From Flavobacterium sp. CS20 (lineage in GTDB: Bacteria > Bacteroidota > Bacteroidia > Flavobacteriales > Flavobacteriaceae), in NCBI RefSeq assembly GCF_018080005.1, contig NZ_CP073015.1:2942501-3006500 (forward strand): 64,000 nucleotides of DNA, written 5' to 3'. Under the pieces are notes generated by a model that was not told the DNA's origin, did no database searches, and saw only the letters and a program-made list of their open reading frames with translations. Shown here piece after piece: positions 28,669 to 37,571 of the stretch. Position numbers and translations under genes: made by a program. Within the stretch, counting starts at the first letter, position 1. Each line of letters opens with the position of its first letter.

Positions 28669-30175
28669 TTATGTTTTTTTGATGTAATACAGTAATTCTC
28701 GTTTTTCAAAAGAGAAAGCTAAAATTAAATAGCTTAAAATAAATAAAATACCAATCCAAATTTGTGCTCTAAAAAAGTAAAAAGAAAGCATAGAAAAAGA
28801 TATACCTAATAAGCTATAAATTGCCAAGCGTTTCAGTGGATAATTGATTTTATAATATTTTTGGCTAAAAGCATAAGACAACAACATCATACTGCCGTAG
28901 GCACAAAGTGTAGCAATGGCTGAAGCTTTAAAGCCATAAAGCGGTATAAAAATAATGTTGATGGCTAAAGTCACAACAGCACCAAAGCTCGAAATGATTG
29001 CACCAAATTTCGTGCGGTCTGTGATTTTATACCATACCGAAAGATTGTGATAAACACCCAAACACAAATTGGCTATGAGCAAAATTGGCACAACACCTAA
29101 AGCTTCATAAAACACGTCATTTTGGATAATGAGTTTTAAATAATCGATAAAAACCACGACGAATAGTAAAATAAAAATCCCACAAATCACAAAATATTTT
29201 GTGACTAAAGCGTAGGCTTTTTTGGGGTTTTGAGTTTGAGAATGGCTAAAGAAAAAAGGCTCAATTCCCAGTCGATATGCCGTAGCAAAAAGCGTCATAA
29301 ACATCGCTAATTTGTAACACGCAGCATAAACACCAACTTGTGATTTGGCAATGTTTTCTGGTAGCAAATAATTGAGTAATATTTTGTCTAAAGTTTCATT
29401 GATAGAAAACGCCAAGCCAGCCACCAAAACAGGCAAAGCATATTTCATCATACTTTTCCAAAGTTTGGCATCAAACTGATATTTCAGTTTAACAAAAAAT
29501 GGAGATAACAGTAAAAACGTCAATCCGCTAGAAATAATAAACGAAATAAAAATATATTCAATTCTAAAATCAGCGACATAAATGGAGTTTAAAAATTGAA
29601 CATCATTTTTCCAAGAAGGCAATTTTAAAAGAAAAAACACATTAAGACACAAATTAACAGCAACGTTGATGATTTTGATCACCGCGTAGCGAATAGATTT
29701 TTTATTGATACGCAAATAGGCAAACGGAATGACACAAATGGCATCAAAAAACAACACCCAAGTGATGAGTTTATAATGAAAAGGGTTGAGGTCTAAAACG
29801 TTGGAAATTTCACTATTAAAAATGATAGAAAAAATTAAAAACAACAGACTCGAAAAAATAATAGAAAGCGTAGCCGTGCTGATGACTTTGTCTTTGTGGT
29901 CTTGTTTGGTAAAAAACCTAAATACGGTAGTTTCCATCCCATAAGACAAAATCACATTAAAAAAAATAAGATATGAAAATAAGATTGTGATGAATGCCGT
30001 AATCTGAATCAGAAAAAAGTTTGGTATAAAGTGGCACTATTGTGATAATGCCGTAATCTGAATCAGAAAAAAGTTTGGTATAAAGTGGCACCAACAAGAA
30101 ACTCAGCATTCTAGGCAAAACCGTTGCTAAGCCATAGACAAAGGTGTGTTTAAAAAGTGTTTTAAATGGATTCAA
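28669..30175 (-). pseudogene. Oligosaccharide/polysaccharide flippase (Wzx-like), frameshifted with internal tandem duplication
   Basis: The two halves join into one membrane protein of the polysaccharide flippase (MATE-like) superfamily that would move lipid-linked sugars across the inner membrane. The N-terminal part (from 30175) reads MNPFKTLFKHTFVYGLAT, then repeats VPLYTKLFSDSDYGIITI, 18 residues, because of a 54-bp tandem duplication. After the second copy an extra base (G at 29992 on the + strand) shifts the frame to a stop near 29957. The remaining 428 residues, with many hydrophobic segments, are open from 29955. Removing the extra base and one repeat gives about 483 residues, a normal length. 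The lesion could be real or an assembly artefact. Confidence 0.75.
29984..30091. repeat. 54-bp tandem duplication inside the flippase gene
   Basis: The unit ATTGTGAT-AATGCCGT...GTGGCAC occurs twice with a period of 54 bases; the 45-base core copies at 29993-30037 and 30047-30091 are identical. The first copy carries one inserted G at 29992. The duplication itself is in frame (18 codons); the extra base is what breaks the gene. Confidence 0.95.
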
Positions 30176-30275
30176 TCCCTGTGAAATTTTGGTAAAGGTA
30201 AAACATTAATATTTCAATGTAAAAAAGTTAGAATTTGAAAATTTGATAATCAAGGCGATTATAGATAAAAATAAC

Positions 30276-30495
30276 TTGACTAACGTGAGTTCGATATAAA
30301 TTTCAATAAAAAATATTCATATAAAATACAGATATTTAACCATTTGTCATGTTGACATAGCGAAGCATGAGCGACGAGACATCTCAGTAGGACGAGATTT
30401 CTCCTTATTCTTCGTTCGAAATGACAAAATTTGTTAACAAAAAGATGTAATTATCTGATTTACAGCTTTTAATAAATCGAACTTACGTTGACTAA
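30276..30495. repeat. Nested inverted-repeat element (MITE-like) in the 430-base gap upstream of lpxB
   Basis: The gene-free stretch 30176-30605 holds an outer imperfect inverted repeat, TTGACTAACGTGAGTTCGAT (30276-30295) against ATCGAACTTACGTTGACTAA (30476-30495). Inside it is an 86-base palindromic unit with perfect 8-base ends, TTTGTCAT (30343-30350) and ATGACAAA (30421-30428), and a partly paired interior (GAGACATCTC, GAGATTTCTC). A fragment resembling the outer end (AAATCGAACTCAC) also occurs near 13839. No ORF is present, which fits a non-autonomous dispersed repeat. Confidence 0.6.
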
Positions 30496-30579
30496 TTTTG
30501 ATTTATGCGTTAATTAATCTTTAAAATTATTATATTGTCCAATAACAACTGTCAAAACTTATAATTGTAAATTCTATCT

Positions 30580-30587
30580 TACCTTTG
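30580..30587 (+). promoter_or_regulatory. -7 element of lpxB-lpxH
   Basis: TACCTTTG lies 18 bases before the lpxB ATG. The nearest TTG (30565-30567) is only 12 bases upstream, so the -33 box is non-canonical. Confidence 0.5.
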
Positions 30588-30605
30588 TATAAATTAAGTC
30601 TTTAA

Positions 30606-31718
30606 ATGAAATACTACATCATAGCTGGAGAAGCTTCTGGAGATTTGCACGCCTCTAATCTGATGAAAGCTTTACAACAAATCGATGCTCAAGCCAATTT
30701 TAGGTTTTGGGGTGGCGACTTGATGGCTAATGTTGGTGGCACTTTGGTAAAACACTATAAAGACTTAGCCTTTATGGGATTCGCCGAAGTCATAATGAAT
30801 CTGAGAACGATTTTTAAAAATATTAAATATTGCAAGCAAGACATTCAAGAATTTCAACCCGATGTGATTGTATTTATTGATTATCCAGGATTTAATTTTA
30901 GGATTGCTAAATGGGCAAAACAACAAGGTTTTAAAACGCATTATTATATCTCGCCTCAAATTTGGGCTTGGAAAGAAAACCGTATCAAAGCCATTAAACG
31001 CGATATTGATGAGATGTATGTGATATTGCCGTTTGAAAAAGAATTTTATGAGCAAAAACACGATTTTCCTGTGCATTTTGTCGGTCATCCACTTTTAGAT
31101 GCTATTAAAGACTTTAAACCAAAAAGCGTATCAGAATTTATTAAAAATCACCACCTTTTAGATAAACCCATCATAGCACTTTTGCCTGGCAGTCGAAAGC
31201 AAGAAATCTCCAAAATGCTGAGTGTGATGTTGAGTGTAGTTGATGATTACCCAGAATATCAATTTGTCATTGCTGGTGCACCAGGGCAAGACGCTGAATT
31301 TTACGAACAGTTTAATGCCAAAAAACGCGTTTCTTATGTGCAGAACGAAACTTATAATTTGCTCAGCGTATCCACAGTCGCTTTGGTAACTTCTGGAACA
31401 GCGACTTTAGAAACGGCATTGTTTAAAGTGCCTGAAGTGGTTTGCTATAAAGGCAGTAGTATTTCTTATCAAATTGCAAAACGAATTATTAATCTAAATT
31501 ATATTTCTTTGGTCAACCTTATTATGGACAAACCAGTAGTTAAAGAATTAATACAAGGTGAATTGAATGCTAAGAACTTAAAAAATGAATTACATCAAAT
31601 TTTATATACCAACAAAAGAAAACAGATGTTTTTAGATTATTATGATTTAGAACTAAAACTCGGTGGAGCAGGAGCAAGCCAAAAAACGGCAGAGCTGATA
31701 TTTAAAAAAATACAGTAA
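30606..31718 (+). CDS. lpxB: Lipid-A-disaccharide synthase
   Basis: A 370-residue GT19 glycosyltransferase that joins UDP-2,3-diacylglucosamine to lipid X to form the lipid A disaccharide at the inner membrane. Typical blocks: [17 protein letters not shown] at the N-terminus, [52 protein letters not shown] and a C-terminal [12 protein letters not shown]. Length is normal. It is followed 11 bases later by lpxH, a sensible pairing because LpxH makes lipid X. surE, often next to lpxB in relatives, is not adjacent here. Confidence 0.96.
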   Translation: MKYYIIAGEASGDLHASNLMKALQQIDAQANFRFWGGDLMANVGGTLVKHYKDLAFMGFAEVIMNLRTIFKNIKYCKQDIQEFQPDVIVFIDYPGFNFRIAKWAKQQGFKTHYYISPQIWAWKENRIKAIKRDIDEMYVILPFEKEFYEQKHDFPVHFVGHPLLDAIKDFKPKSVSEFIKNHHLLDKPIIALLPGSRKQEISKMLSVMLSVVDDYPEYQFVIAGAPGQDAEFYEQFNAKKRVSYVQNETYNLLSVSTVALVTSGTATLETALFKVPEVVCYKGSSISYQIAKRIINLNYISLVNLIMDKPVVKELIQGELNAKNLKNELHQILYTNKRKQMFLDYYDLELKLGGAGASQKTAELIFKKIQ

Positions 31719-31729
31719 ATTCGCAATTT

Positions 31730-32521
31730 ATGACTGAAAGCATTCAATTGTCTAATGGAAAATCGGCTTATTTTGCTAGCGATAGCCATCTTGGTGCACC
31801 TAATCAAGTGAAAAGCAGAGTTCGTGAACGCAAATTGGTGAATTGGCTTGATGAAATTAAAAACGATGCTGAGGTTATTTTTCTCTTGGGTGATTTGTTT
31901 GACTTTTGGTTTGAATACAAAACGGTGGTTCCAAAAGGTTTTGTGAGAATTCTCGGAAAACTCGCCGAAATTACAGATTCAGGTATTCCCATTCATTTTT
32001 TTGTTGGCAATCACGATTTGTGGATGAAAGATTATTTTCAAAAAGAGTTGAATATTCCTGTTTATCACAAACCACAAGTGTTTGAAATCAATGGTAAACA
32101 ATTTTTTATCGGTCATGGCGATGGTTTAGGGCTAAAAGATAAAGGCTACAAACGCATGAAAAAAGTGTTTACCAATCCGTTTTGCCAATGGCTCTTTAGA
32201 TGGTTGCATCCTGATTTGGGCGTGAGATTAGCACAACATTTATCCCTGAAAAACAAACTGATTTCTGGCGAAGAAGACGCTAAATTTCTCGGTGAAGAGA
32301 ACGAGTGGTTAGTGCAGTATGCCAAACAAAAACTGAAAGCTGAACATTATGATTATTTTATTTTTGGTCATCGGCATTTGCCTTTAAATATTCAGCTTAA
32401 ACAAAATAGTCAATACATCAATCTTGGCGATTGGATAAAGTATTACACCTATGGTCAATTTGATGGTGAGCAATTTCAATTGAACGCTTTTGGTAAGTCA
32501 TTCCATTATTCAGATAAATAA
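31730..32521 (+). CDS. lpxH: UDP-2,3-diacylglucosamine diphosphatase (LpxH-like metallophosphoesterase)
   Basis: A 263-residue calcineurin-type phosphoesterase with ordered metal motifs: ASDSHLG (Asp-x-His), LLGDLFDFW (Gly-Asp), GNHDLW, GHGDGLG and FGHRHLP. It would hydrolyse UDP-2,3-diacylglucosamine to lipid X and UMP, the step just before LpxB. Adjacency to lpxB supports LpxH over a generic phosphoesterase. Its stop directly abuts the stop of convergent rpe. Confidence 0.9.
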   Translation: MTESIQLSNGKSAYFASDSHLGAPNQVKSRVRERKLVNWLDEIKNDAEVIFLLGDLFDFWFEYKTVVPKGFVRILGKLAEITDSGIPIHFFVGNHDLWMKDYFQKELNIPVYHKPQVFEINGKQFFIGHGDGLGLKDKGYKRMKKVFTNPFCQWLFRWLHPDLGVRLAQHLSLKNKLISGEEDAKFLGEENEWLVQYAKQKLKAEHYDYFIFGHRHLPLNIQLKQNSQYINLGDWIKYYTYGQFDGEQFQLNAFGKSFHYSDK

Positions 32522-33181
32522 TTAAAACTCAAGAGTCTTTAAGATTTTTATTGTTTTCTTGGCATCTTTAGACTTAAACACAAAACTGCCAGCCACGAGA
32601 ACATCAGCACCCGTTTGCACGAGTTGTTTGGCGTTTTTATCGGTAACACCGCCGTCAATTTCTATCAGTGTTTTAGCATTTTTAGACAAAATTAATTCTT
32701 TGAGCTCGGCTACTTTTTCGAAGGTGTTTTCAATAAAACTTTGTCCGCCAAACCCTGGATTGACACTCATCACACAAACCAAATCAATATCCTGTATGAC
32801 ATCTTTTAGTAAATTGACAGGCGTATGCGGATTAAGAGCTACGCCAGCTTGCATGCCATTAGCCTTGATGGCTTGCAATGTTCGGTGCAAATGCGTGCAA
32901 GCTTCGTAGTGAACGGTCAGTAAATTAGAGCCCAAATCCGCAAAATTTTTGATGTAGCGGTCAGGGTCAACTATCATCAAATGCACATCTATAAATTTGT
33001 TAGCGTGTTGGCTTATTGATTTTAAAACAGGCATGCCAAATGAAATATTAGGGACAAAGACGCCGTCCATAATATCAATATGAAACCAATCGGCTTCACT
33101 TTGGTTGACCATTTCAATATCACGCTGAAGGTTTGCAAAATCGGCGACAAGAATAGATGGGGCTATTTTATGGGTTTTCAT
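32522..33181 (-). CDS. rpe: Ribulose-phosphate 3-epimerase
   Basis: A 219-residue TIM-barrel enzyme that interconverts ribulose-5-phosphate and xylulose-5-phosphate. Motifs: KIAPSILVADFANL, WFHIDIMDGVFVPNISFG (metal His and Asp), DVHLMI, VNPGFGGQSF and EIDGGV. I chose the ATG at 33181 (MKTHKIAPS). An upstream in-frame ATG at 33241 would add 20 residues, but that extension is translated from a dispersed intergenic repeat and has no counterpart in the family. Confidence 0.96.
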   Translation of the reverse strand: MKTHKIAPSILVADFANLQRDIEMVNQSEADWFHIDIMDGVFVPNISFGMPVLKSISQHANKFIDVHLMIVDPDRYIKNFADLGSNLLTVHYEACTHLHRTLQAIKANGMQAGVALNPHTPVNLLKDVIQDIDLVCVMSVNPGFGGQSFIENTFEKVAELKELILSKNAKTLIEIDGGVTDKNAKQLVQTGADVLVAGSFVFKSKDAKKTIKILKTLEF

Positions 33182-33199
33182 TATAAAAATATTTATGTA

Positions 33200-33218
33200 C
33201 CTTAGCGTCTTAGCGAGA
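33200..33218. repeat. Dispersed CCTTAGCG intergenic repeat, copy 1
   Basis: CCTTAGCGTCTTAGCGAGA is followed by a T run and GTCGCAAAGGTCGCAG, in the 72 bases between rpe and carB. It matches 17 of 19 bases with the copy at 41305-41323. Similar CTTAGCG/CGCAAAG strings are scattered in Bacteroidetes intergenic DNA as I recall. Confidence 0.6.
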
Positions 33219-33253
33219 TTTTTTTTACCGCAAAGTCGCAAAGGTCGCAGGGT

Positions 33254-36106
33254 TTATTTACTTAAATACATTTTTCTTCTCGTGTACAACTCGTAAAATT
33301 CATCATCTTTTAAACTATCAATAAATAAAATACTTTCACCAGTGCTTTTCATTTCAGGACCAAGTTGTTTGTTGACTTCTGGAAACTTATTGAATGAAAA
33401 TACAGGTTTTTTGATAGCATATCCATCCAAATGAGGCTTAAATTCAAAATCACTGAGTTTATTATGTCCTAACATCACTTTTGTGGCGTAATTGACGTAA
33501 GGCTCACCATAAGCTTTTGCAATAAAAGGCACTGTTCTTGATGCTCGTGGATTGGCTTCAATGATATAAACTTTATCGTCTTTGATGGCAAATTGAATAT
33601 TGATTAAACCCACAGTTTCAAGAGCTAAAGCAATTTTTTTGGTGTGGTCTATTATTTGTTGCATGACTAAATCACCGAGATTAAATGGTGGTAAAACGGC
33701 GTTTGAATCTCCTGAGTGAATACCGCAAGGTTCAATATGTTCCATGATGCCAATAATATAAACATCTTTGCCATCACAAATGGCATCGGCTTCGGCTTCT
33801 ATAGCACCATCGAGATAGTGGTCGAGTAGGAGTTTGTTATTAGGTATTTTTCTCAATAAATCAACAACGTGAGCTTCCAAATCCTCTTGGTTGATGACAA
33901 TTTTCATCCCTTGACCACCAAGCACATAAGATGGTCTAACCAAAATAGGAAAGTCGAGTTGTTCAGCTAATTCTCTGGCTTCGTCGGCACTTTCGGCTAC
34001 GCCAAATTCAGGATAAGGAATATTATTCTGCTGAAGTAATTTAGAAAAACTTCCGCGATCTTCGGCCAAATCTAAAGCTTCGTAGCTTGTGCCAAGAATT
34101 TTTATGCCATATCGGTTGAGTTTTTCAGCCAATTTTAAAGCGGTTTGTCCACCGAGTTGAACAATAACGCCTTCGGGATTTTCGTGCTGAATGATGTCAT
34201 AGATGTGTTCCCAAAAAACCGGTTCAAAATAAAGTTTGTCAGCCGTATCAAAATCGGTTGAAACCGTTTCAGGATTACAGTTAATCATAATGGTTTCGTA
34301 GCCACATTCCGCAGCGACAAGAACGCCGTGAACACAACAATAGTCAAATTCAATACCTTGACCAATGCGATTAGGACCTGAGCCGAGTACTACAATTTTC
34401 TTTTTATCGGTAACAATACTTTCATTTTCTGTAAATGTGTTTCCGTTTTTATCCGTAACTTCTGCTTCAAAAGTAGAATAGTAGTAAGGCGTTTGGGCTT
34501 CAAATTCAGCGACACAGGTATCTACAAGTTTATAAACCCGATTGATGCCGAGTTCTTTTCGTTTTTTATGGACTTGACTTTCTAAGCGACCTAACATATG
34601 GGCGATTTGCCTATCTGCAAATCCTTTTTGTTTGGCTTCAAGCAAGTATTCTTTGGTTATATTGTCGATGTTAAATTTTGAAATTTCAACTTCAAGATTG
34701 TAGAGTTCTTCATATTGTTTTAAGAACCACATATCTATTTTGGTAATCTCGTGAATGCGTTTCAATGGAATACCAGCTTGAACGGCATCATAAATCACAA
34801 ATACACGATCCCAGCTGGGGTGAGTTAGTTTTTCTATGATGGTATCGTATTTTTTGTAGCCTTTACCATCGGCACCAAGTCCGTTGCGTTTGATTTCGAG
34901 TGATTGTGTAGCTTTATGTAAAGCCTCTTGAAAAGAACGCCCGATGCCCATGACTTCACCAACGGCTTTCATTTGTAAGCCGAGTTCGCGGTCAGAGCCT
35001 TCAAATTTGTCAAAATTCCATCTTGGGATTTTTACAATCACATAATCTAATGTGGGTTCAAAATAAGCAGAAGTGGTTTTAGTAATTTGGTTTTCAAGTT
35101 CATCGAGATGATAGCCAATAGCCAATTTTGAAGCAATTTTAGCAATTGGATAGCCTGTAGCTTTTGAAGCCAATGCTGAAGACCGAGACACTCTTGGGTT
35201 GATTTCTATGGCAACAATATCTTCTTTTTCATCTGGGCTTACTGCAAATTGCACATTACAGCCTCCAGAAAAATTACCAATGCTACGCATCATTTTGATA
35301 GCCAAATCTCGCATACGTTGGTATGTAGTATCACTCAATGTCATCGCTGGTGCAACGGTAATGGAGTCTCCAGTATGAATACCCATCGGATCCATATTTT
35401 CTATGCTACAAATAATAGCAACATTGTCGTTTCTATCTCTGAGCAATTCTAATTCGTATTCTTTCCAACCGATTAAAGCTTTGTCAATAATGACTTCGTG
35501 AATGGGTGAAGCTTCTAATCCGCGAGTGAGTGATTTTTCAAAATCTTTTTCGTCGTGAACAATTGATGCACCAAGACCACCCAGAGTGTAAGATGCCCGA
35601 ATGACCAAAGGAAAACCAAATTCTTGAGCGACTTCTTTGCCTTTCAGAAAAGAAGTTACCGTTTTTGATGGTGCTACGCCAACATTGATATCTTGCATCA
35701 GTTTTCTAAACTGTTCACGATCTTCAGTGATATTGATGGCATTGATGTCAACTCCAATCATTTTCACATCAAAGTCATCCCAAATTCCTTTTTCATCTGC
35801 TTCAATACAAAGATTTAAAGCGGTTTGTCCACCCATTGTTGGCAACACGGCATCAATTTGGGGGTGTTTTTTAAGGATTTCAATGATTGACTTGGTAGTT
35901 AATGGCTTGAGATAAATATGATCTAGTATACTTGGATCTGTCATAATTGTTGCTGGATTAGAGTTGATAAGTATAGTTTCTATACCTTCTTCTCTAAGCG
36001 AACGCAGGGCTTGAGAGCCTGAATAGTCAAATTCACAAGCTTGACCAATGATAATTGGACCAGAGCCTACAATTAGAATGCTTTTTAAATCTTGGTTTTT
36101 TGGCAT
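33254..36106 (-). CDS. carB: Carbamoyl-phosphate synthase large subunit
   Basis: A 950-residue protein with the two tandem ATP-grasp halves of CarB: carboxyphosphate half from KSILIVGSGPIIIGQACEFDYSG (about 8-400) and carbamoyl-phosphate half from VLGSGPNRIGQGIEFDYC (about 565-930), with a helical oligomerisation region between. It makes carbamoyl phosphate for pyrimidine and arginine synthesis. It ends at about the point where the E. coli enzyme (1073 residues) begins its allosteric MGS-like domain, so that domain is missing; I believe this is common in the phylum. carA is not adjacent. A terminator separates it from rpmH. Confidence 0.95.
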   Translation of the reverse strand: MPKNQDLKSILIVGSGPIIIGQACEFDYSGSQALRSLREEGIETILINSNPATIMTDPSILDHIYLKPLTTKSIIEILKKHPQIDAVLPTMGGQTALNLCIEADEKGIWDDFDVKMIGVDINAINITEDREQFRKLMQDINVGVAPSKTVTSFLKGKEVAQEFGFPLVIRASYTLGGLGASIVHDEKDFEKSLTRGLEASPIHEVIIDKALIGWKEYELELLRDRNDNVAIICSIENMDPMGIHTGDSITVAPAMTLSDTTYQRMRDLAIKMMRSIGNFSGGCNVQFAVSPDEKEDIVAIEINPRVSRSSALASKATGYPIAKIASKLAIGYHLDELENQITKTTSAYFEPTLDYVIVKIPRWNFDKFEGSDRELGLQMKAVGEVMGIGRSFQEALHKATQSLEIKRNGLGADGKGYKKYDTIIEKLTHPSWDRVFVIYDAVQAGIPLKRIHEITKIDMWFLKQYEELYNLEVEISKFNIDNITKEYLLEAKQKGFADRQIAHMLGRLESQVHKKRKELGINRVYKLVDTCVAEFEAQTPYYYSTFEAEVTDKNGNTFTENESIVTDKKKIVVLGSGPNRIGQGIEFDYCCVHGVLVAAECGYETIMINCNPETVSTDFDTADKLYFEPVFWEHIYDIIQHENPEGVIVQLGGQTALKLAEKLNRYGIKILGTSYEALDLAEDRGSFSKLLQQNNIPYPEFGVAESADEARELAEQLDFPILVRPSYVLGGQGMKIVINQEDLEAHVVDLLRKIPNNKLLLDHYLDGAIEAEADAICDGKDVYIIGIMEHIEPCGIHSGDSNAVLPPFNLGDLVMQQIIDHTKKIALALETVGLINIQFAIKDDKVYIIEANPRASRTVPFIAKAYGEPYVNYATKVMLGHNKLSDFEFKPHLDGYAIKKPVFSFNKFPEVNKQLGPEMKSTGESILFIDSLKDDEFYELYTRRKMYLSK

Positions 36107-36137
36107 TGAATGGTATTTTTAATGGACTAAATTTAGA

Positions 36138-36170
36138 TAAAAAAAAAGTGTTACCGTTAAGTAACACTTT
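36138..36170 (-). terminator. Terminator of rpmH
   Basis: Perfect 10-bp arms AAAGTGTTAC (36145-36154) and GTAACACTTT (36161-36170) enclose a 6-base loop. Read on the reverse strand the hairpin is followed by a T run (A tract at 36138-36147 on +), which places it after rpmH and before carB. Confidence 0.85.
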
Positions 36171-36197
36171 CAAAATATTAAAATAGATATTGTCATT

Positions 36198-36359
36198 TTA
36201 TTTTCTTCTCATACTGGTTTCTGATGAAACGCTTAATTTTTTGCGACCTTTAGCTCTTCTTCGTTTTAAAACCTTTCTGCCGTTAGCAGACGCCATACGC
36301 TCTCTAAAACCGTGTTTGTTTTTTCTTCTACGCTTTGAGGGTTGAAATGTTCTTTTCAT
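36198..36359 (-). CDS. rpmH: 50S ribosomal protein L34
   Basis: A 53-residue, very basic protein: [20 protein letters not shown], then [20 protein letters not shown], then the C-terminus [13 protein letters not shown]. This is the universal L34 sequence, with a slightly longer tail as in Bacteroidetes. It has its own promoter (36404-36433) and terminator. Neither dnaA nor rnpA is adjacent, so it is not marking the origin. Confidence 0.97.
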   Translation of the reverse strand: MKRTFQPSKRRRKNKHGFRERMASANGRKVLKRRRAKGRKKLSVSSETSMRRK

Positions 36360-36403
36360 CAGACTCTATGTTATAAGTTTGTATGCTTAATTTTTATCGG
36401 GTG

Positions 36404-36433
36404 CAAATATACAAAGTCTTTTTAATTTTACAA
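36404..36433 (-). promoter_or_regulatory. Promoter of rpmH
   Basis: Reverse strand: TTG (36431-36433) and TATATTTG (36404-36411) with a 19-base spacer, a near-consensus Bacteroidetes promoter about 45 bases from the start codon. Confidence 0.65.
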
Positions 36434-36467
36434 CATTAATTTTTAAATCTTTTCCATAGGTTTTTCG

Positions 36468-36475
36468 TAACTTTG
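36468..36475 (+). promoter_or_regulatory. -7 element of the TPR-like membrane gene
   Basis: TAACTTTG lies 19 bases before the ATG at 36495, divergent from the rpmH promoter. The -33 region is T-rich but has no TTG. Confidence 0.45.
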
Positions 36476-36494
36476 CAAATTCAAAATAACGGCT

Positions 36495-37010
36495 ATGTTC
36501 AACAAAATTATTAAGCTTATTCTAGCAGTATTGGTTTTTGCCTATGCTATATATCAATTCATAGAAGGAAATATCGGTAACGGCATATTGCTTGTATTGC
36601 TCAGTGGTATTTTTGTGTTTTTATATTTCAAAAACGAACTTATATTGTTAGCGTTTTTAAGATTGAGAAAACAAGATTTTGAAGGCACTAAAAAATGGTT
36701 GGATAAAATAAAAAATCCTGAAACAGCTTTAACCCAAAAACAACAAGGTTACTACAATTATTTGCACGGTTTAATTTTGTCGCAAACCAATATGACCAAA
36801 GCCGAAAAATATTTTAGAACCGCTATTCGTCTCGGTTTATCTATGAAACACGATTTGGCTATGGCAAAACTCAACTTGGCTGGCATTGCGATGTCTAAAC
36901 GCCGTAAACGTGAAGCTCAAATGCTCATTAAAGAAGCTAAATCTTTGGATAAACACAATATGCTTGGTGATCAAATCAAAATGATGAAACAGCAGATGAA
37001 GAAGTTTTAG
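36495..37010 (+). CDS. Small membrane protein with TPR-like C-terminus
   Basis: A 171-residue protein with two hydrophobic helices (about 5-22 and 29-47) followed by a helical region. Residues about 60-150 look like two or three tetratricopeptide-like helical pairs (YYNYLHGLILSQTNMTKAEKYFRTAIRLG is typical in spacing, then AKLNLAGIAMSKRRKREAQMLIKEAKSL). Related proteins in Flavobacteria carry a DUF2892-type label. It probably scaffolds a complex at the inner membrane; no enzyme motif is present. Confidence 0.7.
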   Translation: MFNKIIKLILAVLVFAYAIYQFIEGNIGNGILLVLLSGIFVFLYFKNELILLAFLRLRKQDFEGTKKWLDKIKNPETALTQKQQGYYNYLHGLILSQTNMTKAEKYFRTAIRLGLSMKHDLAMAKLNLAGIAMSKRRKREAQMLIKEAKSLDKHNMLGDQIKMMKQQMKKF

Positions 37011-37266
37011 CGAAGAGTTTATGAGTTTAAAGTTTTTTCAAATTGCCAAAGTATTTCGCGGTTTTCAATATAAGGCTAATAGTTGATGTGTTTTTAATCT
37101 ATTGAGAGGTTTATTTCTAATTTTTTTTTTAACCTTTTAGACATTTAGATAATTAAGAATTTTTAGCTAATCTTTCCTTTATTTATAATGCTTAATAAAA
37201 ATCAAACTATAAATTGATTTCTGTCAACTTTAATAAGATGTTAATATCTTAAAGTTTTAAGTTGTT

Positions 37267-37274
37267 TAACTTTG
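37267..37274 (+). promoter_or_regulatory. -7 element of the DUF4834 gene
   Basis: TAACTTTG lies 18 bases before the ATG at 37293. A TTG codon at 37272 that would extend the ORF lies inside this element, so the ATG is the real start. Confidence 0.5.
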
Positions 37275-37292
37275 CAAGTCCAATACCATTTT

Positions 37293-37547
37293 ATGCAAGA
37301 TTTTTTTATCACGCTTTTATATATCATCATCGGATTTTGGATTCTTCGCTTAATTCTTAAATGGGCGTTTCCATATTTACTCAAGTATTTTATAAAATAT
37401 ATGGGTAAAAAAGCCCAAAAGCGTTATGAAAATCCTAATCAAAACCCTTTTGATAAGCAACAACAATCTTCTGAGCGTTCAAAAACATCTTCTAAACAAG
37501 ATAAAGAAAAAGTAGGGGAGTATATCGACTTTGAAGAAATTGATTAA
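37293..37547 (+). CDS. DUF4834 family small membrane protein
   Basis: An 84-residue protein, MQDFFITLLYIIIGFWILRL at the N-terminus (one membrane helix, about 3-22), a short amphipathic stretch rich in Tyr and Lys (KYFIKYMGKKAQKRYE), then a hydrophilic Gln/Ser/Lys tail ending VGEYIDFEEID. This matches the DUF4834 pattern. Function unknown. Twenty-four bases separate it from the YfhO gene, so the two are probably co-transcribed. Confidence 0.72.
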   Translation: MQDFFITLLYIIIGFWILRLILKWAFPYLLKYFIKYMGKKAQKRYENPNQNPFDKQQQSSERSKTSSKQDKEKVGEYIDFEEID

Positions 37548-37571
37548 TTTGCCCGTTCAAAATTTTTTTAA

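Noticed and set aside
33182..33241. Twenty-residue N-terminal extension of rpe
   Set aside because: It is translated from the CCTTAGCG repeat and does not match ribulose-phosphate epimerases; the ATG at 33181 fits the family.
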